Shown here: positions 10,866-21,560 of the stretch, piece by piece | Position numbering within the stretch: the first letter of the stretch is position 1 | How the letters are laid out: each line of letters begins with the position of its first letter | Assembly: GCA_016271365.2 (NCBI GenBank) | Contig: CM028130.1 | Coordinates: forward strand, 473,155,501 to 473,219,500 | DNA from: Neoceratodus forsteri | Taxonomy: Eukaryota > Chordata > Ceratodontiformes > Ceratodontidae | Reading direction: 5' to 3' | Length of the DNA: 64,000 bases | Notes under the pieces: model-generated | The model's input: the letters and a program-made list of their open reading frames with translations, nothing else | What the model was told of the DNA's origin: nothing | The model's database searches: none | Program-made: the position numbers and the translations under genes

Positions 10866-13621
10866 TTTAGCTATGCTGGTGTATTTTTCCACTGATATCA
10901 GTGACCATAGTACGATAGCATGCATAAGGTCTGCACCCAGACTACCCTCCACTTCCATATATACACAAAAAATAAATTGTCGGAACTTCAGTCCCTTTAG
11001 CTTCCTAACAGACTTAAGTAACATCAGAAGGCAGGATTTTTGTCTTGTACCCGTGATGGAATCACCTATATGCTGTTCCAAAAACTTGTAATAAGTGTCA
11101 TAGACAAGCATGCACCTCTGGTAAAAGCTCAAACCAAGAAAAAATCTTGCCCCTAGTTCTCTGCTGACCAAAAGCCTGCCTTGCATAATAGAGATGTTCT
11201 CTAGAAAAGGGTGAGAAAAACCAAGGTCCCAGTAGATTGGGTTGCCTTCAGGAAATCCAGAAATCAATACACAAAACTGATAAGAGGGGCCAAAGCCAGT
11301 TTCTTCAAATCGCATCTAGCTGCAGCCACTAATGACTCAGCCAAAGTTTGGCAAACTCTGAGGGAAATAGAAGGACATCACTCAAGCAATGCGCTTCCAT
11401 CCAAGATTACTTCTGGTAGCACCTGCATCTCTGATAGGCAGGGCATACTTGACTTACTAAATAATCACTCTGCTACAGCCGACCTTGCATTCGACACATC
11501 CGCTGCTGGCAAACTCCATCTTCAGGTTCAAACTCCCACCTCGGCTTACCCCACTACAATGGCTCCAACTCATGTAGAAAAATTCACTTTCAGCCCTGTC
11601 ACTCACAAAGAAGTAAAGGACTTGCTACTAAGCTTAGATATTAAGAAAAGTGCAGGGGCTAACAAGTTAGAACTCTATTTCCTAAAAATAGGATATCATA
11701 CTAACCGCACCTATAATTCACCTTTTTAAACTTGTCCCTAGAACATGGTGAAATTCCTTTGGTATAGAAAATAGCACACAAAGTCTCTCTCTTTTTATCC
11801 AAACTTCTAGAGAAACTAGTAAATGCTCGGCTCAGAAACTATCTAGATTCCCATCAGTCACTTAACCCTATTCAATCCGAGTTTAGAAAAAAATCACAGT
11901 ACGGTGTCAGTGCTAGCAAAGGTAACAAATGATTGGCATTTGGCTCTTGACTCTAAACACTATGTGAGTACCCTATTTTTAGACCCAAGTAAGGCTTTTG
12001 TCACTGTGGACCATGACCTACTGCTGTCCATATTAGCATTACAAGACATCAGCCTGGATGTCACTGTGGTCAACTGATTCTCGTGCTACCCCACGAACAG
12101 ATAACAGCAAGTCAAGGCCCAAGGGGATCTGGCACCTCTTAAATCGCTATCCAGAGGTGTTCATCAAGGTTCAATATTAGGTCCACTACTTTATGCAATA
12201 TATATCAACAGCATTGACAAAGGTATCAATCAAGCAAGTGTTCATTTATTTGCTGATGATACTGTCATCTGTGTGGCCAAGCCCACCCTCAAGCTGGCAT
12301 GCAGCATGCTGCAACAAGAATTCACTTCTCTTCAGAACAACCTCTTGAGTCTTAAACTTTTGTTGAATTCTAAGAAAACAAAAACTATGTTTTTTCCCCT
12401 AAACAGAATGCGGCCAGCCCTGTATCTCTAGGTAGCCAGCAGCATATAATATTCCTCTTGGGGGAGCCTATTAAGACAGTGGACAGATTCAAATATCTTG
12501 GTTTCTGGATAGACCACAAACTCTCCTACCTGGCTCATATAGAGGAACTGAGTAAAAAACTGAAGCATCGTCTAGGACAGTTCTACAGAATCAGACATTT
12601 CCTCACACAGTAAGCTAAGCAAAGACTAGTACAATCGATATTCCTTCTCCTACTGGACTATACCAACCTACTACATAGCCATGGACCTAGTACTGCACTG
12701 GCCAAGCCTGACACCATGTATAGCAGAGCTTTAAGGTTCATTATCGGCACCCCTTTTAGGACACTTCATTGCTACTTACATGCTATGCTAGGATGGCAAT
12801 CCCTGAAAACCAGGAGGATGTTACACACGCAGCAGTCTGGACCTACAGAGCCCTAAGTGGCAGGTTGCCACAATTCATCTCCAATCTTCTAACCAATAGC
12901 CCTGGAAGCTATTCACTCAGGAGTCATTCCTATCTTTTACTCGATGTCCCTAGAGTCAGATCTTGTTTCGGTTCTTCAGCACTCAGCCATGCCTTGCCAG
13001 TTCTTTGGAACTCTTTACAGAAATCATTAAAGCTTACTTACTTTGTTAAAATGGTAACATTCAAATCTACTAAAGAAACTATTCAAAGACAATTGCTATG
13101 CTTAATGACTTCTCCTTTCAGTCAGCAAGCTTTATTGCCTGCATGCCACAGCTTTTCCAACCCCCCAAGTAACTATCCTTAGCACTCCAATGATATCCTA
13201 CTCCTACTTTTCCCCTTTCTTCCTTCTATGCTCTCCCTCATATTTCTACTGTTCTCAGCCCCTCTAACTAGTGGTAGCATCCTCCACCCATCCAAACGTA
13301 TTTCAGCTTGTACGTAGTACTTCATTATATTCATAATAATGTTATAATTGCACTTAGTGTATACCTGATGTGGGCATACCCAAACTCTGCAAATAGATCT
13401 CCTTATAGCATTCTGTTTCTGAACTCTTATTTATCTTGTTTACCTTCTCTACCAGTATCGTCACATATAGAGTGTCACATCCTCTGCCATAAACTGTCTC
13501 TGCATATTCATTATTTTAATTACTAATCCTGTACATGCCTTGTATTATATTGTGTGCCATGTTATTTATTATTTCTTTCTTGCTCTGTATATTCATTGAC
13601 TGTAACTATGTACATTCATTT
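10866..13621 (+). mobile_element. L2-like LINE, 5' truncated
   Basis: Starts within the end of an endonuclease domain (ISDHSTIAC at about 10900). It then shows linker, RT and C-terminal blocks in shifted frames: DKHAPLVK near 11100, the 172-codon frame at 11211-11729, LFLDPSKAFVTVDHDLL (11970-12020), GVHQGSILGPLLYAIYIN (12150-12210), LFADDTVIC (catalytic FADD box, near 12250) and KYLGFWIDHKLSYLAHIEEL (12500-12550). A frame at 12769-13182 carries the end. These blocks look like the L2 (Maui) clade of fish and amphibians; the exact clade is my inference. The last 300-400 bp is AT-rich 3' sequence without coding. Confidence 0.8.
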
Positions 13622-13936
13622 ACTGTGACAGAGAAACATAGAACTTGACTGCAGATAAGGACCACAAGGCCCATCCAGTCTGCCCATTTCTTTTTCTACT
13701 GTATAAATGTGCCATCGGCTTTTGCTCTGCCAATGGCCTATCTATTCATACTGATCTGTGTGCTCCCTTATGCCTATCCCATGCCTGTTTGAAGCCCTGC
13801 ACTGTATTCATATCCACCACTTCCTGAGGTAGGCCATTCAATGCATCCACCACCCTTTCTGTGAAAGAAATTCCTCACATTACCCCTTAATCGGCCTCCC
13901 TCTAATCTCATGCTGTGTCCTCTTATCCTGCTATTT
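13622..13936 (-). mobile_element. CR1 LINE 3' end, separated from its body by element A
   Basis: Read on the minus strand this encodes the C-terminal CR1 segment (NSRIRGHSMRLEGGR, then FTERVV) followed by the 3' untranslated tail, which ends near ttctatgtttctctgtcac. The missing upstream half lies at 17791 onward in the same orientation, where the RT frame breaks off after the FQYKNK codons. The 3.85 kb in between is element A. Together they form one interrupted CR1 copy. Confidence 0.85.
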
Positions 13937-14217
13937 TATGTTGATTGCTACATGCAAGAAACATATTGCAGCAACTTTCTCGAAGCAGGTTGTGGAGGCA
14001 CGGCACTGTTGTGGCCAATGCCCCCACAGCCTTTAAAGGCTTGTCCAGCGTCCCCCAATGCCGTGGCACACTGCTGCTGACACTAGTTCAGCCAGCGTGC
14101 CACCAACTTGCAAAACATCAGCTGCTGCAATCAGGGGCTGCCTCGTCATTGCAGCGTAAGCCATTCGCTGCAATGAGGGAGCGATCCGTCATTGCAGGGC
14201 GGGATCTTCACACACTG

Positions 14218-14268
14218 ATATTGTTTGTGAACATCGCGGTGGTTTGCCGCCGTGTTCACAAACAATAT
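14218..14268. repeat. Hairpin in element A
   Basis: A 22-base arm starting atattgtttgtgaaca pairs with tgttcacaaacaatat across a short loop; only about two mismatches are seen. Copy B has a different but equivalent hairpin at 26897-26942 (aggtccgctgc / gcagcggacct). Confidence 0.88.
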
Positions 14269-14744
14269 TAACCCTCCCCCCCACCGTGTTCATTTGCCAA
14301 CAGGGGCCCCAATCCCCGTCGGCTTCAGTGCCCCCATGTTTATAAAGTTGCCGACGGGGAGCCACTCCCGCCAGCATTATGTTAAACCCTCCTGCTTATA
14401 TTCTCTGCCGATGGGTGCCCAATCCCGGGCATAATGTCACCCACCCTTTTTGTTGTGTGGCGACAGGGATGCCAATTCCCGTCGGCTACAGCTTGCCCCA
14501 AAAGGAGACTCCAGTGGCACACTGGGAGCCCACTCAGCGTGCCTCATGCCCTGTAAAGAAAAACGGTCTCGTGATGTCTTTTTTACCTGTAAAAGAAACT
14601 GTCCCTCGGAGGTCTCCCTGCCCACCACGCACCCTGCCTCCCACACCCCCTCACCCCATACTTACCTCCAGAGCTCAGCGTGACGCATCTTCGTGGACTG
14701 GAACACGTCTGCACTCTTCAAAGCCGACCGCGAACTGAGGAAAT

Positions 14745-16125
14745 GCCGGTAAGCTGTATAATGGAATAAATGCGTTTTTTTCCAACTTTAATGCATATCT
14801 CAGTCATTTTTTGGAATTGTGGCACCAAATTTTCAACATGGGGTTTTTGGGACCCTTCCTCATGAATTCTGGAACTGTCATGGCGTTAATCGGCCCCAAA
14901 AGATGATCTTGTGGTCACTGCGCAGAATCACCTTTTGGTGCCAATTAACAAAACGATAGTGCCAGTGTTCATGAGGTGGGCTCTCAAAAAGCCTATGTTA
15001 CCATTTGGTGGAAAAAAATCCAAAAAATGACTGTTTTATGAGCGTGTGTTGTGCAGTTGCTACACACGCTCGTAACTTCGCGAATTTGCAATATATTCAC
15101 ACCAGATTTTCAACACTGGCATTTTTTCACACCTGCTTGTGAACAGTACAGCTGTCATTGTTCACATCCTGGCTGAAATGTGTTTTCGCACTTCCGGCGC
15201 AGAATAGCGTGACCACTGTGGGAAATTAGTGTTCGGGACAGATTAAGAAAATGACAGTGACACTGTTCATGAGTAGAGGTCCTAAAATGCCTATATTGAA
15301 AATTTGGTGATGATACTCTATAAAATGACTGTGTTACGAGCGTGTGTTGCTCAGTTTGCGCACACGCTCGTAACTTTGTGACTTTGTAATATTTTCATTC
15401 CAGATTTTCAACATTGCCATTTTCCCATACCTACTTATGAACAGTATAGCTGTCATTTTTCCCACCCTGGCTGAAATGTGTTTTCATACTTCCGGCACAG
15501 AATAGAGCGGTCACTGTGGGAAATCACTGTTCGGGACAGAGTAAGAAAATGATAGTGATACTGTTCCTGAGTAGAGGTCCTAAAACGCCTATGTTGAAAA
15601 TTTGGTGATGATAGCCCATCAAATGACTGTGTTACAAGTGTGCGTTGGGCACTTTCCACGCACCCTTGTAACTTCACAGATTTGTAATATTGTCAGACCA
15701 GATTTTCAACACTGGCATTTTTTCACACCTCCTTATGAGCAGTACAGCTGTCATTTTTCACATCCTGACCGAAATGTTTTTTCACAGTTCTGGCGCAGAA
15801 TAACGAGGTCGCTGTGGGAAATCAGTGTTCGGGACAGATTAAGAAAATGACAGTGGCACTATTCATGAGCAGAGGTCCTAAAATCCCTACGTTGAAAATT
15901 TGGTGACGAACCTCCATAACATGACTGTTACAAGCGTGCGTTGAACTGTTTCCACTAGCCCTTGTAACTTCACATATTTATAATCACGCCACATATTCAA
16001 CAGTGGTATTTTTTCACACCTCCTTATGAACAGTACAGCTGTCATTATTCACATCCTGGCTAAAATATGTTTTTGCACTCCTGCCAGAGAATAGCACAGG
16101 TGCTGTGGGAAATCAGTGTTTGGGA
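14745..16125. repeat. Array of about 300-bp palindromic units (element A)
   Basis: The landmark gaaaatttggtg recurs at about 15296, 15596 and 15891, with a diverged one near 14995, so the period is 295-301 bp. Each unit has two inverted structures. One is a 40-50-bp hairpin (gttacgagcgtg against cacgctcgtaac, for example 15337-15376). The other is a 200-bp imperfect palindrome whose arms begin attttcaacatnggcatttt and end with the same words reversed (atgcctatgttgaaaat). The array therefore reads almost alike on both strands. Confidence 0.88.
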
Positions 16126-16129
16126 CAGA

Positions 16130-17755
16130 TTAAGATCGAGCGAATGAGAGGGAGGAGTGACCGAGCTCAACTGAGCTCTGTCAGGACTGCTGCAGATTTG
16201 TTTGTGGGCAGAAAAAGGCCCCAACGCAAGAGCCCAGTACAAAAGGGCAGCCTGCAGCACTGGGAAAAACAGAACGAGAGAGCAAGTGAGGGAGGGGGAG
16301 TGAGCAAACTCACCGGAGTGCTGTCAGGACTGCTGCGGATTTCTTTGTGGGCAGAAAAAGGTGTCAATGCAGACAGAGGCCCAGTACAAAAGGCCAGCCT
16401 GCAGCGGTGGGAGAAACAGTCTGAGCAAGTGAGACGGGGGAATGAGTGAGCTCAACAGAGCACTATCAGGACTGCTGCGGATTTCTTTGTGGGCAGAAAA
16501 AGACGTCAATGCAGGCAGGAGCCCCATACAAAAGGGCAGCTTGCAGCACCAGGACAAACAGAATGAGCATGTGAGAGAGAAAGACTAAGTGACCTCAACG
16601 GAGCTCTGTCAGGACAGCTGCAGATTTCTTTGTGGACAGACAAAGGTGCCAATGCAGCCAGGAGCCCAGTACAAAACCGCAACCTGCAGCGCCAAGAGAA
16701 ACAGAATGAGCGAGTGACAGAGTGGTAGTGAGCGAGCTAAACGGAGCTCTATTGTGACTGCTGCGGATTTCTTTGTGGGCAGAAAAAGGCGTCAATGCAG
16801 GCAGGAGCCCAGTACAAAAGGCCAGCTTGTAGTGCCGGCAGAAATGGAATGAGTGAGTGAGAGAGAGAGAGGGAGGGAGTGAGTGAGCTCAATGGAGCTG
16901 TGTCGGGAGTGCTTCAGATTTTTTTGTGGCCAGAAAAAGCCACCAATGCAGGCAGGAGCCCAGTACAAAAGGGCAGACTGCAGCGGCGGGAGACACAGAA
17001 TGAGTGAGTGAGTGAGGTTGGGGGAGTGAGTGAGCTCAACGGAGTTCTGTTGGGACTGCTGCAGGTTTGTTTGTGGGCAGAAAAGGGCAGCAATGCACGC
17101 AGGGGCCCAGTACAAAAGGCAGCCTGCAGTGGCGGGAAAACCAGAATGAGTGAGTGACAGAGGAGGAGTGAGTGAACTCAACCGAGCTCTGTTGTAACTG
17201 CTGCAAATTTCTTTGTGGGCAGAAGAAGGCAGCAATGCAGGCAGGAGCCCAGTACAAAAGGGCAGCCTACAGCGCCTGGAGAAACAAAATGAGCGAGTGA
17301 GACAGAGGGTGTGAGCAAGCTCAACGGAGCTCTATCATGACGGCTGTGGATTTCTTTGTTGGCAGAAAAAGGCAGCAATGCAGGCAGGAGCCCAGTACAA
17401 ACGGCAAGCCTGCAGCGCCGGCAGAAACAGAACTAGTGAGTGAGAGAGGGGGAGTGAGCAGACTCAACCGACCTGTGTTGGGAATGCTGCAGATTTCATT
17501 GTGGGCAGAAAAGCCACCAACAGGGGCAGGAGCCCAGTACAAAAGGGCAGCCTGAAGCGCCAGGAGAAACAGAATGAGTGAGTGAGAGAGGGGGAGTGAG
17601 CCACCTCAACGGAGCTCTGCTGGGACAGCTGCGGATTTCTTAGTGGGCAGAAAAAGCTGCCAACGCAGGCAGGAGCCCAGTACAAAAGAGCAGCCTGCAG
17701 CACCAGGAGAAACAGACTGAGCGAGTGACAGAGGAGCAGTGAGCGAGCTCAACAG
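16130..17755. repeat. 11-unit minisatellite of about 143 bp (element A only)
   Basis: The word atttctttgtgggcagaaaa recurs, with variants, near 16194, 16337, 16479, 16622, 16763, 16916, 17064, 17205, 17349, 17491 and 17633, giving spacings of 141-153 bp. Other constants are gcccagtacaaaaggcagcc and gagtgagctcaacggagctc. The many short minus-strand frames with repeated FSAHKEI-type peptides are shadows of this repeat. It lies between the palindromic array and the 3' block of element A and is absent from copy B, which holds a different repeat there. Confidence 0.92.
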
Positions 17756-17854
17756 ATCAACGCAATCAACATTTGGCATTGACAAATGCTTGTTCTTATA
17801 TTGAAACATGTTAGACTCTTTCACCTTGTTAATGCCCTTAAGGGGTTTGAATGT

Positions 17855-20421
17855 TTAGATTATATCACCTCTTTCCCTCCTTTGCTCTAGGGTATACATA
17901 TTGAGCTCCATTAATCTGTCCTCATATGTTTTCTGATGCAGTCCCTGCACCATTTTGATTGCCCTTCTCTGGACTGCCTCAATTTGGTGAATGTCCTTGT
18001 GAAGGCGTGGCCTCCAGTACTGCATGCAGTACTCCAGATGGGGCCTAACCAGTGTCTTGTAAAGAGGGATTTTTACGTTCCTCTTCCAACTTCTAATACC
18101 CCTACTAATACACCCCAACATCCCTCTAGCCTTACCTACTGCTTTAGTGGTCCGCTTGGATGATTTCAGGTCATCGGTGATGATGATGCCCAAGTCTCTT
18201 TCTTCCCTTGTGACTGCCAGCTGCTCCCCTCCCAGCCTATAGGTGGCTTTAGGGTTTCTTTTCCCTATGTGCATGATCTTGCATTTCTTTGCATTAAACC
18301 CCAGTTGCCACTCTTCCGATCATTTTGCTAGTTTATCCAGATCTCTTCTAATTCTGCCCACCCCATCTGAATCATCTCCTCTGTTGCAGATCTTGGTGTC
18401 ATCTGCAAACAGACAAACCTTACCCTTCAGTCCATCTGCAATGTCACTGATACAGATATTGAAGAGGACTGGCCCCAGGACTGATCCCTGAGGTGCCCCA
18501 CTTATGACTTGCATCTCTTCTGACTGTATACGTTTACCACCACCCTCTGTTTTCTGCCCACCAACCATTTTGCCACCCAGCTGACCAACTTCTGACCCAC
18601 CCCGAGCCTACCCAGCTTATTAATCAATCTTCTATGTGGAACAGTATCGAAAGCTTTGCTGAAGTCAAGGTAGGCGACATCAACTGTTCCCCCTTGGTCC
18701 ACCACTCTGGTTACCCAGTCAAAGAAATCTATGAGATTAGTTTGACAGGACCTTCCTTTTGTAAACCCATGCTGTCTTGGATCCTGTGCTCCTATGGATT
18801 CCAGATGTTGCACTATCCTTTCCTTAAGGAGTACCTCCATAATCTTGCCCACTACTGAGGTAAGACTGACTGGTCTGTAGTTCCCTGCCTCCTCCCTGCT
18901 ACTACTCTTGTGGACCAGGATCACATGAGCCCTTCTCCAGTCTTCTGGGACCTCTCCTGTGCTCAGAGTCTCACTAAACCGTTCTGATAATGGCTCTGCT
19001 AGTTCCACCCTAAGCTCCTTTAGTACCCTGGGATGTATGACATCAAGTCCTATTGCCTTGTCCACCCTGAGCTTATCGAAGTTCTTGTAGGACCCTTTCT
19101 TTTGTGAAGGGACTAGTGCTCACCTCCCTCCTCCCTGTGTCCATTGTGCTGAGCTGTGGGCCCTGCCCTACCTTTTCTTCAGTAAATAATGAGCATAAGT
19201 ATCTATTTAGGATAGATACTTTTACATTGTCCTCCTCCTCACACGCCCTTTTTCTCCTTTGATCTTAGCAATACCCTCTCTGGACTTTCTCCTTTCACTA
19301 ATGTATCTATAGAAAGTCTTGTCACTTTCTTTTACTGTTCGTGCTAATGTTTCCTCAGTTTGGGCCTTTGCCTGCCTTACTGCCTTCCCTGCTTCCCTTA
19401 GGGAAGTTTGGTATGCCTCCCTATCTTCATCCCGCTGCGTTCCCCTTATATTTCCTGAAGGCCAGTCTTTTGGCTCTGACCTTTTCTGCTACTGTTTTTG
19501 AGAACCAAAGTGGTTTCCTTCTTCATTTTCACTTCCTTTTCTCTCTAACACAATGGGATGTTGCTTCAAGTATTGCACCCTTTATGCTTGCCCACTTTGC
19601 CTGTACCCCCCTCACCTGTATTTCTTTTTGCCAAGGGTAGCTTAACTATGTTGCTCATCTTATCAAAGTCAGCTCCTCTGAAGTCCCATATTTTTGCCTT
19701 GGAATGGGATGATTTACTTGTAGTGGCCAAATTGAACCATAACATGTGATGGTCACTGGTCCCCAGGTGACCTTCTACCTGGAGATCTGTGATCCTTTCC
19801 CTGTTAGTCAGCACTAGATCTAGGATAGCCCTGTCTCTTGTGGGTTGTTGTACCAGTTATTTGAGGCCTTCCCCCTGCAGGGAATCCACCATGTGTCTAG
19901 TTCTGACAGATGTTCCTGCTGGTATTGACCAAATCTGTATCTGGCATGTTGAAGTCTCCCATTATCAGAACCTCCCCTTCAGCTGTCATGTTTTGTGTAT
20001 CTTCTAACAGTAATGTGTCTATGTCCTCCCCCTGGCTGGGGGCCTGTAGACAACCCCAGTTCTTATGGCTGTCCCATTTTCTGTTTCCAGGATGACCCAT
20101 AGTTCTTCTGGCAACTTATGTGTATTCTGAATTTCTGTAGCTTTGATATTTTCATTGACATACAGGGCCGCTCCCTCCCCCCCTTTTTGCACCCCGGTCT
20201 CTTCTGAAAAGTACATAGCCAGGTACTGAAGTCTCCCAAGTGTGGTTACTGGTAAACCACGTCTTGCTAATTGCTACTATGTCCAGTTTAGCCTCTGTCA
20301 TTATTGCCTGCAGGTCTGGCATCTTGTTTCCCAGACTGCGAACATTTGCGTACACGATTTTCCATTGGCTAGATTTCATTGTGTTAGTTGTTGGGTGAGG
20401 TCTGGCATTTCCCCTGTGCAT
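17855..20421 (-). pseudogene. CR1 ORF2: endonuclease plus reverse transcriptase, frameshifted
   Basis: Endonuclease blocks lie in successive frames: YANVRSLGNKMPDL (20370), GVVYRPPA (20030), LIMGDFNMPDTD (19940) and TSDHHMLWF (19750), the last holding the catalytic SDH. The 19065-18502 frame has GLDVIHPRVLKEL, NYRPVSLTSV, RQHGFTKGRSC and YLDFSKAFDTVPH. The 18568-18320 frame has SGAPQGSVLGPVLF and LFADDTKIC (FADD active site intact). The 18274-17855 frame has the thumb (LVRPHLEYCMQYWRP) and ends at the element A junction. Domain order is standard for CR1; at least four frame changes make it non-functional. Confidence 0.92.
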
Positions 20422-20564
20422 CGTATGGGAAGCGGGACCTTTTTCCGTACCTGGTGATGCAAATGAACTGCAAACATGCTGAACTCCTGTTTGACCACTA
20501 GCAGAGGGGGGAGGGGTGTTCTTCCCATTTGACGTATGGGGTGCTGCACCCCTCTCCCCATTTT

Positions 20565-21539
20565 CTAGTTTAAATATTCTGCAAAGATATCAAACTTCTG
20601 CCCCAATGCACCGACTCCCTCCTTAGTCAGATGCAATCCGTCAAGTTTAAAGAACTTTCGCTCCCAAAACTGTTGCCAGTTCCCTACAAATCTGTGTCCT
20701 TTTTCCTGGCACCAACCCTTGTGCCACATGTTTAGCTCCCCTATCTCCCCTTCTCTGACCTTCTGTCCATCTGCCCCCCTCTCCCAGACTGGCAGGATCT
20801 CAGAGAAGGAGATGCCAGATGAAATGGATGATAGTTTGTCACCCAGCCTCGTCAGGTGTTCCTTGGTCTCCACAACTGACCAGCTGGTGAGATCATTAGT
20901 CCCTGTGTGTACCAGGACATCAATGTTTTCTCCTGCTTCCTGAACAATTTTAGCAATGCAGTCAGTGTCTCTCCACGCTGATGTACCTGGGAGACATCTA
21001 ACCATTAACCCTGGCTGGAGATAGGTATCAACTCCCCGAATCATGGAGTCTCCTATGATCAGAAGTTCTTTGGATTTCCTTTTTGCTTTTTTTGTTTTGG
21101 TTCCTGTTTTGGGTGAGTTTTGTTGTGCTAGCTCCTGTGCTGCGGCGTCCTGCTCTGCAGTGTCCTCTGCCCCTTTGTTTAATTTCTGAGATAGAGGAAG
21201 ACACCCATTTGTAGTTTTTATATGGTTTGTGGAGGAAATGTGTTGGAGAGCACTGAGTGATGGGGCACCCGATTTGCCCTTCCTAACCACCTGCCAACCT
21301 CCCACACCAACTACCATCTGTGGTCGAGGTGCTTCTGTTGGATATTGGGGAAATGGCGGATGGTTCTTGTAATATATTTCCCCTTGAATATGAAGTTTGA
21401 GGCATGCAATCTCTGCCCATGCTGCCTGGAGCTGAGCCCTAAGATTTCCAATGGCCCAGCATGTAGGACAGTGTCCTAAATCCTGTAAAAATGTCCTTCT
21501 GCAAAGTGTTCCACAGTACCTGCAGTTAATGATATCCAT
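20565..21539 (-). CDS. CR1 ORF1 protein with SGNH esterase domain (intact)
   Basis: An uninterrupted 324-codon frame. The N-terminus has a cysteine cluster (CRYCGTLC ... CPTC, residues 6-28), possibly a zinc-binding or coiled-coil entry, followed by a low-complexity linker rich in Lys and Gln (residues 100-150). Residues about 155-320 carry the SGNH hydrolase blocks: IIGDSMIRGVD (catalytic Ser), a Gly in LPGTSAW, HTGTNDLT (Asn block) and DGLHLTKEG (catalytic Asp-His). Such esterase domains occur in ORF1 of CR1-type LINEs, where they are thought to bind or modify lipids or membranes during the element's cycle; the substrate is unknown. It ends with a stop shortly before ORF2. The best preserved LINE gene in the window, suggesting fairly recent insertion or chance survival. 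Confidence 0.88.
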   Translation of the reverse strand: MDIINCRYCGTLCRRTFLQDLGHCPTCWAIGNLRAQLQAAWAEIACLKLHIQGEIYYKNHPPFPQYPTEAPRPQMVVGVGGWQVVRKGKSGAPSLSALQHISSTNHIKTTNGCLPLSQKLNKGAEDTAEQDAAAQELAQQNSPKTGTKTKKAKRKSKELLIIGDSMIRGVDTYLQPGLMVRCLPGTSAWRDTDCIAKIVQEAGENIDVLVHTGTNDLTSWSVVETKEHLTRLGDKLSSISSGISFSEILPVWERGADGQKVREGEIGELNMWHKGWCQEKGHRFVGNWQQFWERKFFKLDGLHLTKEGVGALGQKFDIFAEYLN

Positions 21540-21560
21540 TCCAGATAAGTTGCAGGGATT

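Larger units (their letters stand above)
13937..17790 (+). mobile_element. Non-coding palindrome-array element, copy A
   Basis: A 3.85-kb insertion within a CR1 LINE. From left to right: terminal block starting atgttg (13937), a hairpin at 14218-14268, a 600-bp segment shared with copy B (for example the promoter-less stretch ending gaacacgtctgcactcttc at 14701-14719), an array of about 300-bp palindromic units (14745-16125), an 11-unit 143-bp minisatellite (16130-17755), and a 3' block containing gcattgacaaatgcttgttct. Both ends recur in copy B (26724-29129), and the 5' block also recurs in copy C. No ORF of note is found, so it must be non-autonomous or of a class I do not recognise. No clear target duplication is visible. 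Confidence 0.8.
17791..21560 (-). mobile_element. CR1 LINE body (ORF1 and ORF2)
   Basis: Minus-strand CR1 element: ORF1 at 21539-20565, endonuclease at 20421-19566, RT at 19065-17855. Its 3' end is at 13622-13936 beyond element A. The body is long and 5'-extended compared with the usual truncated CR1 copies, with probable 5' untranslated sequence to about 22430. ORF2 is broken by several frameshifts while ORF1 is intact. Confidence 0.9.

Noticed and set aside
16130..17755. CRISPR-like array
   Set aside because: Units of 143 bp are similar throughout with no constant short repeat and unique spacers; eukaryotic minisatellite.
17766..17800. Helitron 3' end (hairpin followed by CTRR) for element A
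   Set aside because: A gcatt/aatgc hairpin is present, but the terminal bases read ttgttct rather than CTRR, and no TC start is seen at the 5' end.
16060..17824. Series of overlapping minus-strand frames with repeated peptides (FSAHKEI and similar), suggestive of a repeat protein
   Set aside because: They track the 143-bp minisatellite unit, change frame from unit to unit and have no start or domain; repeat shadow.
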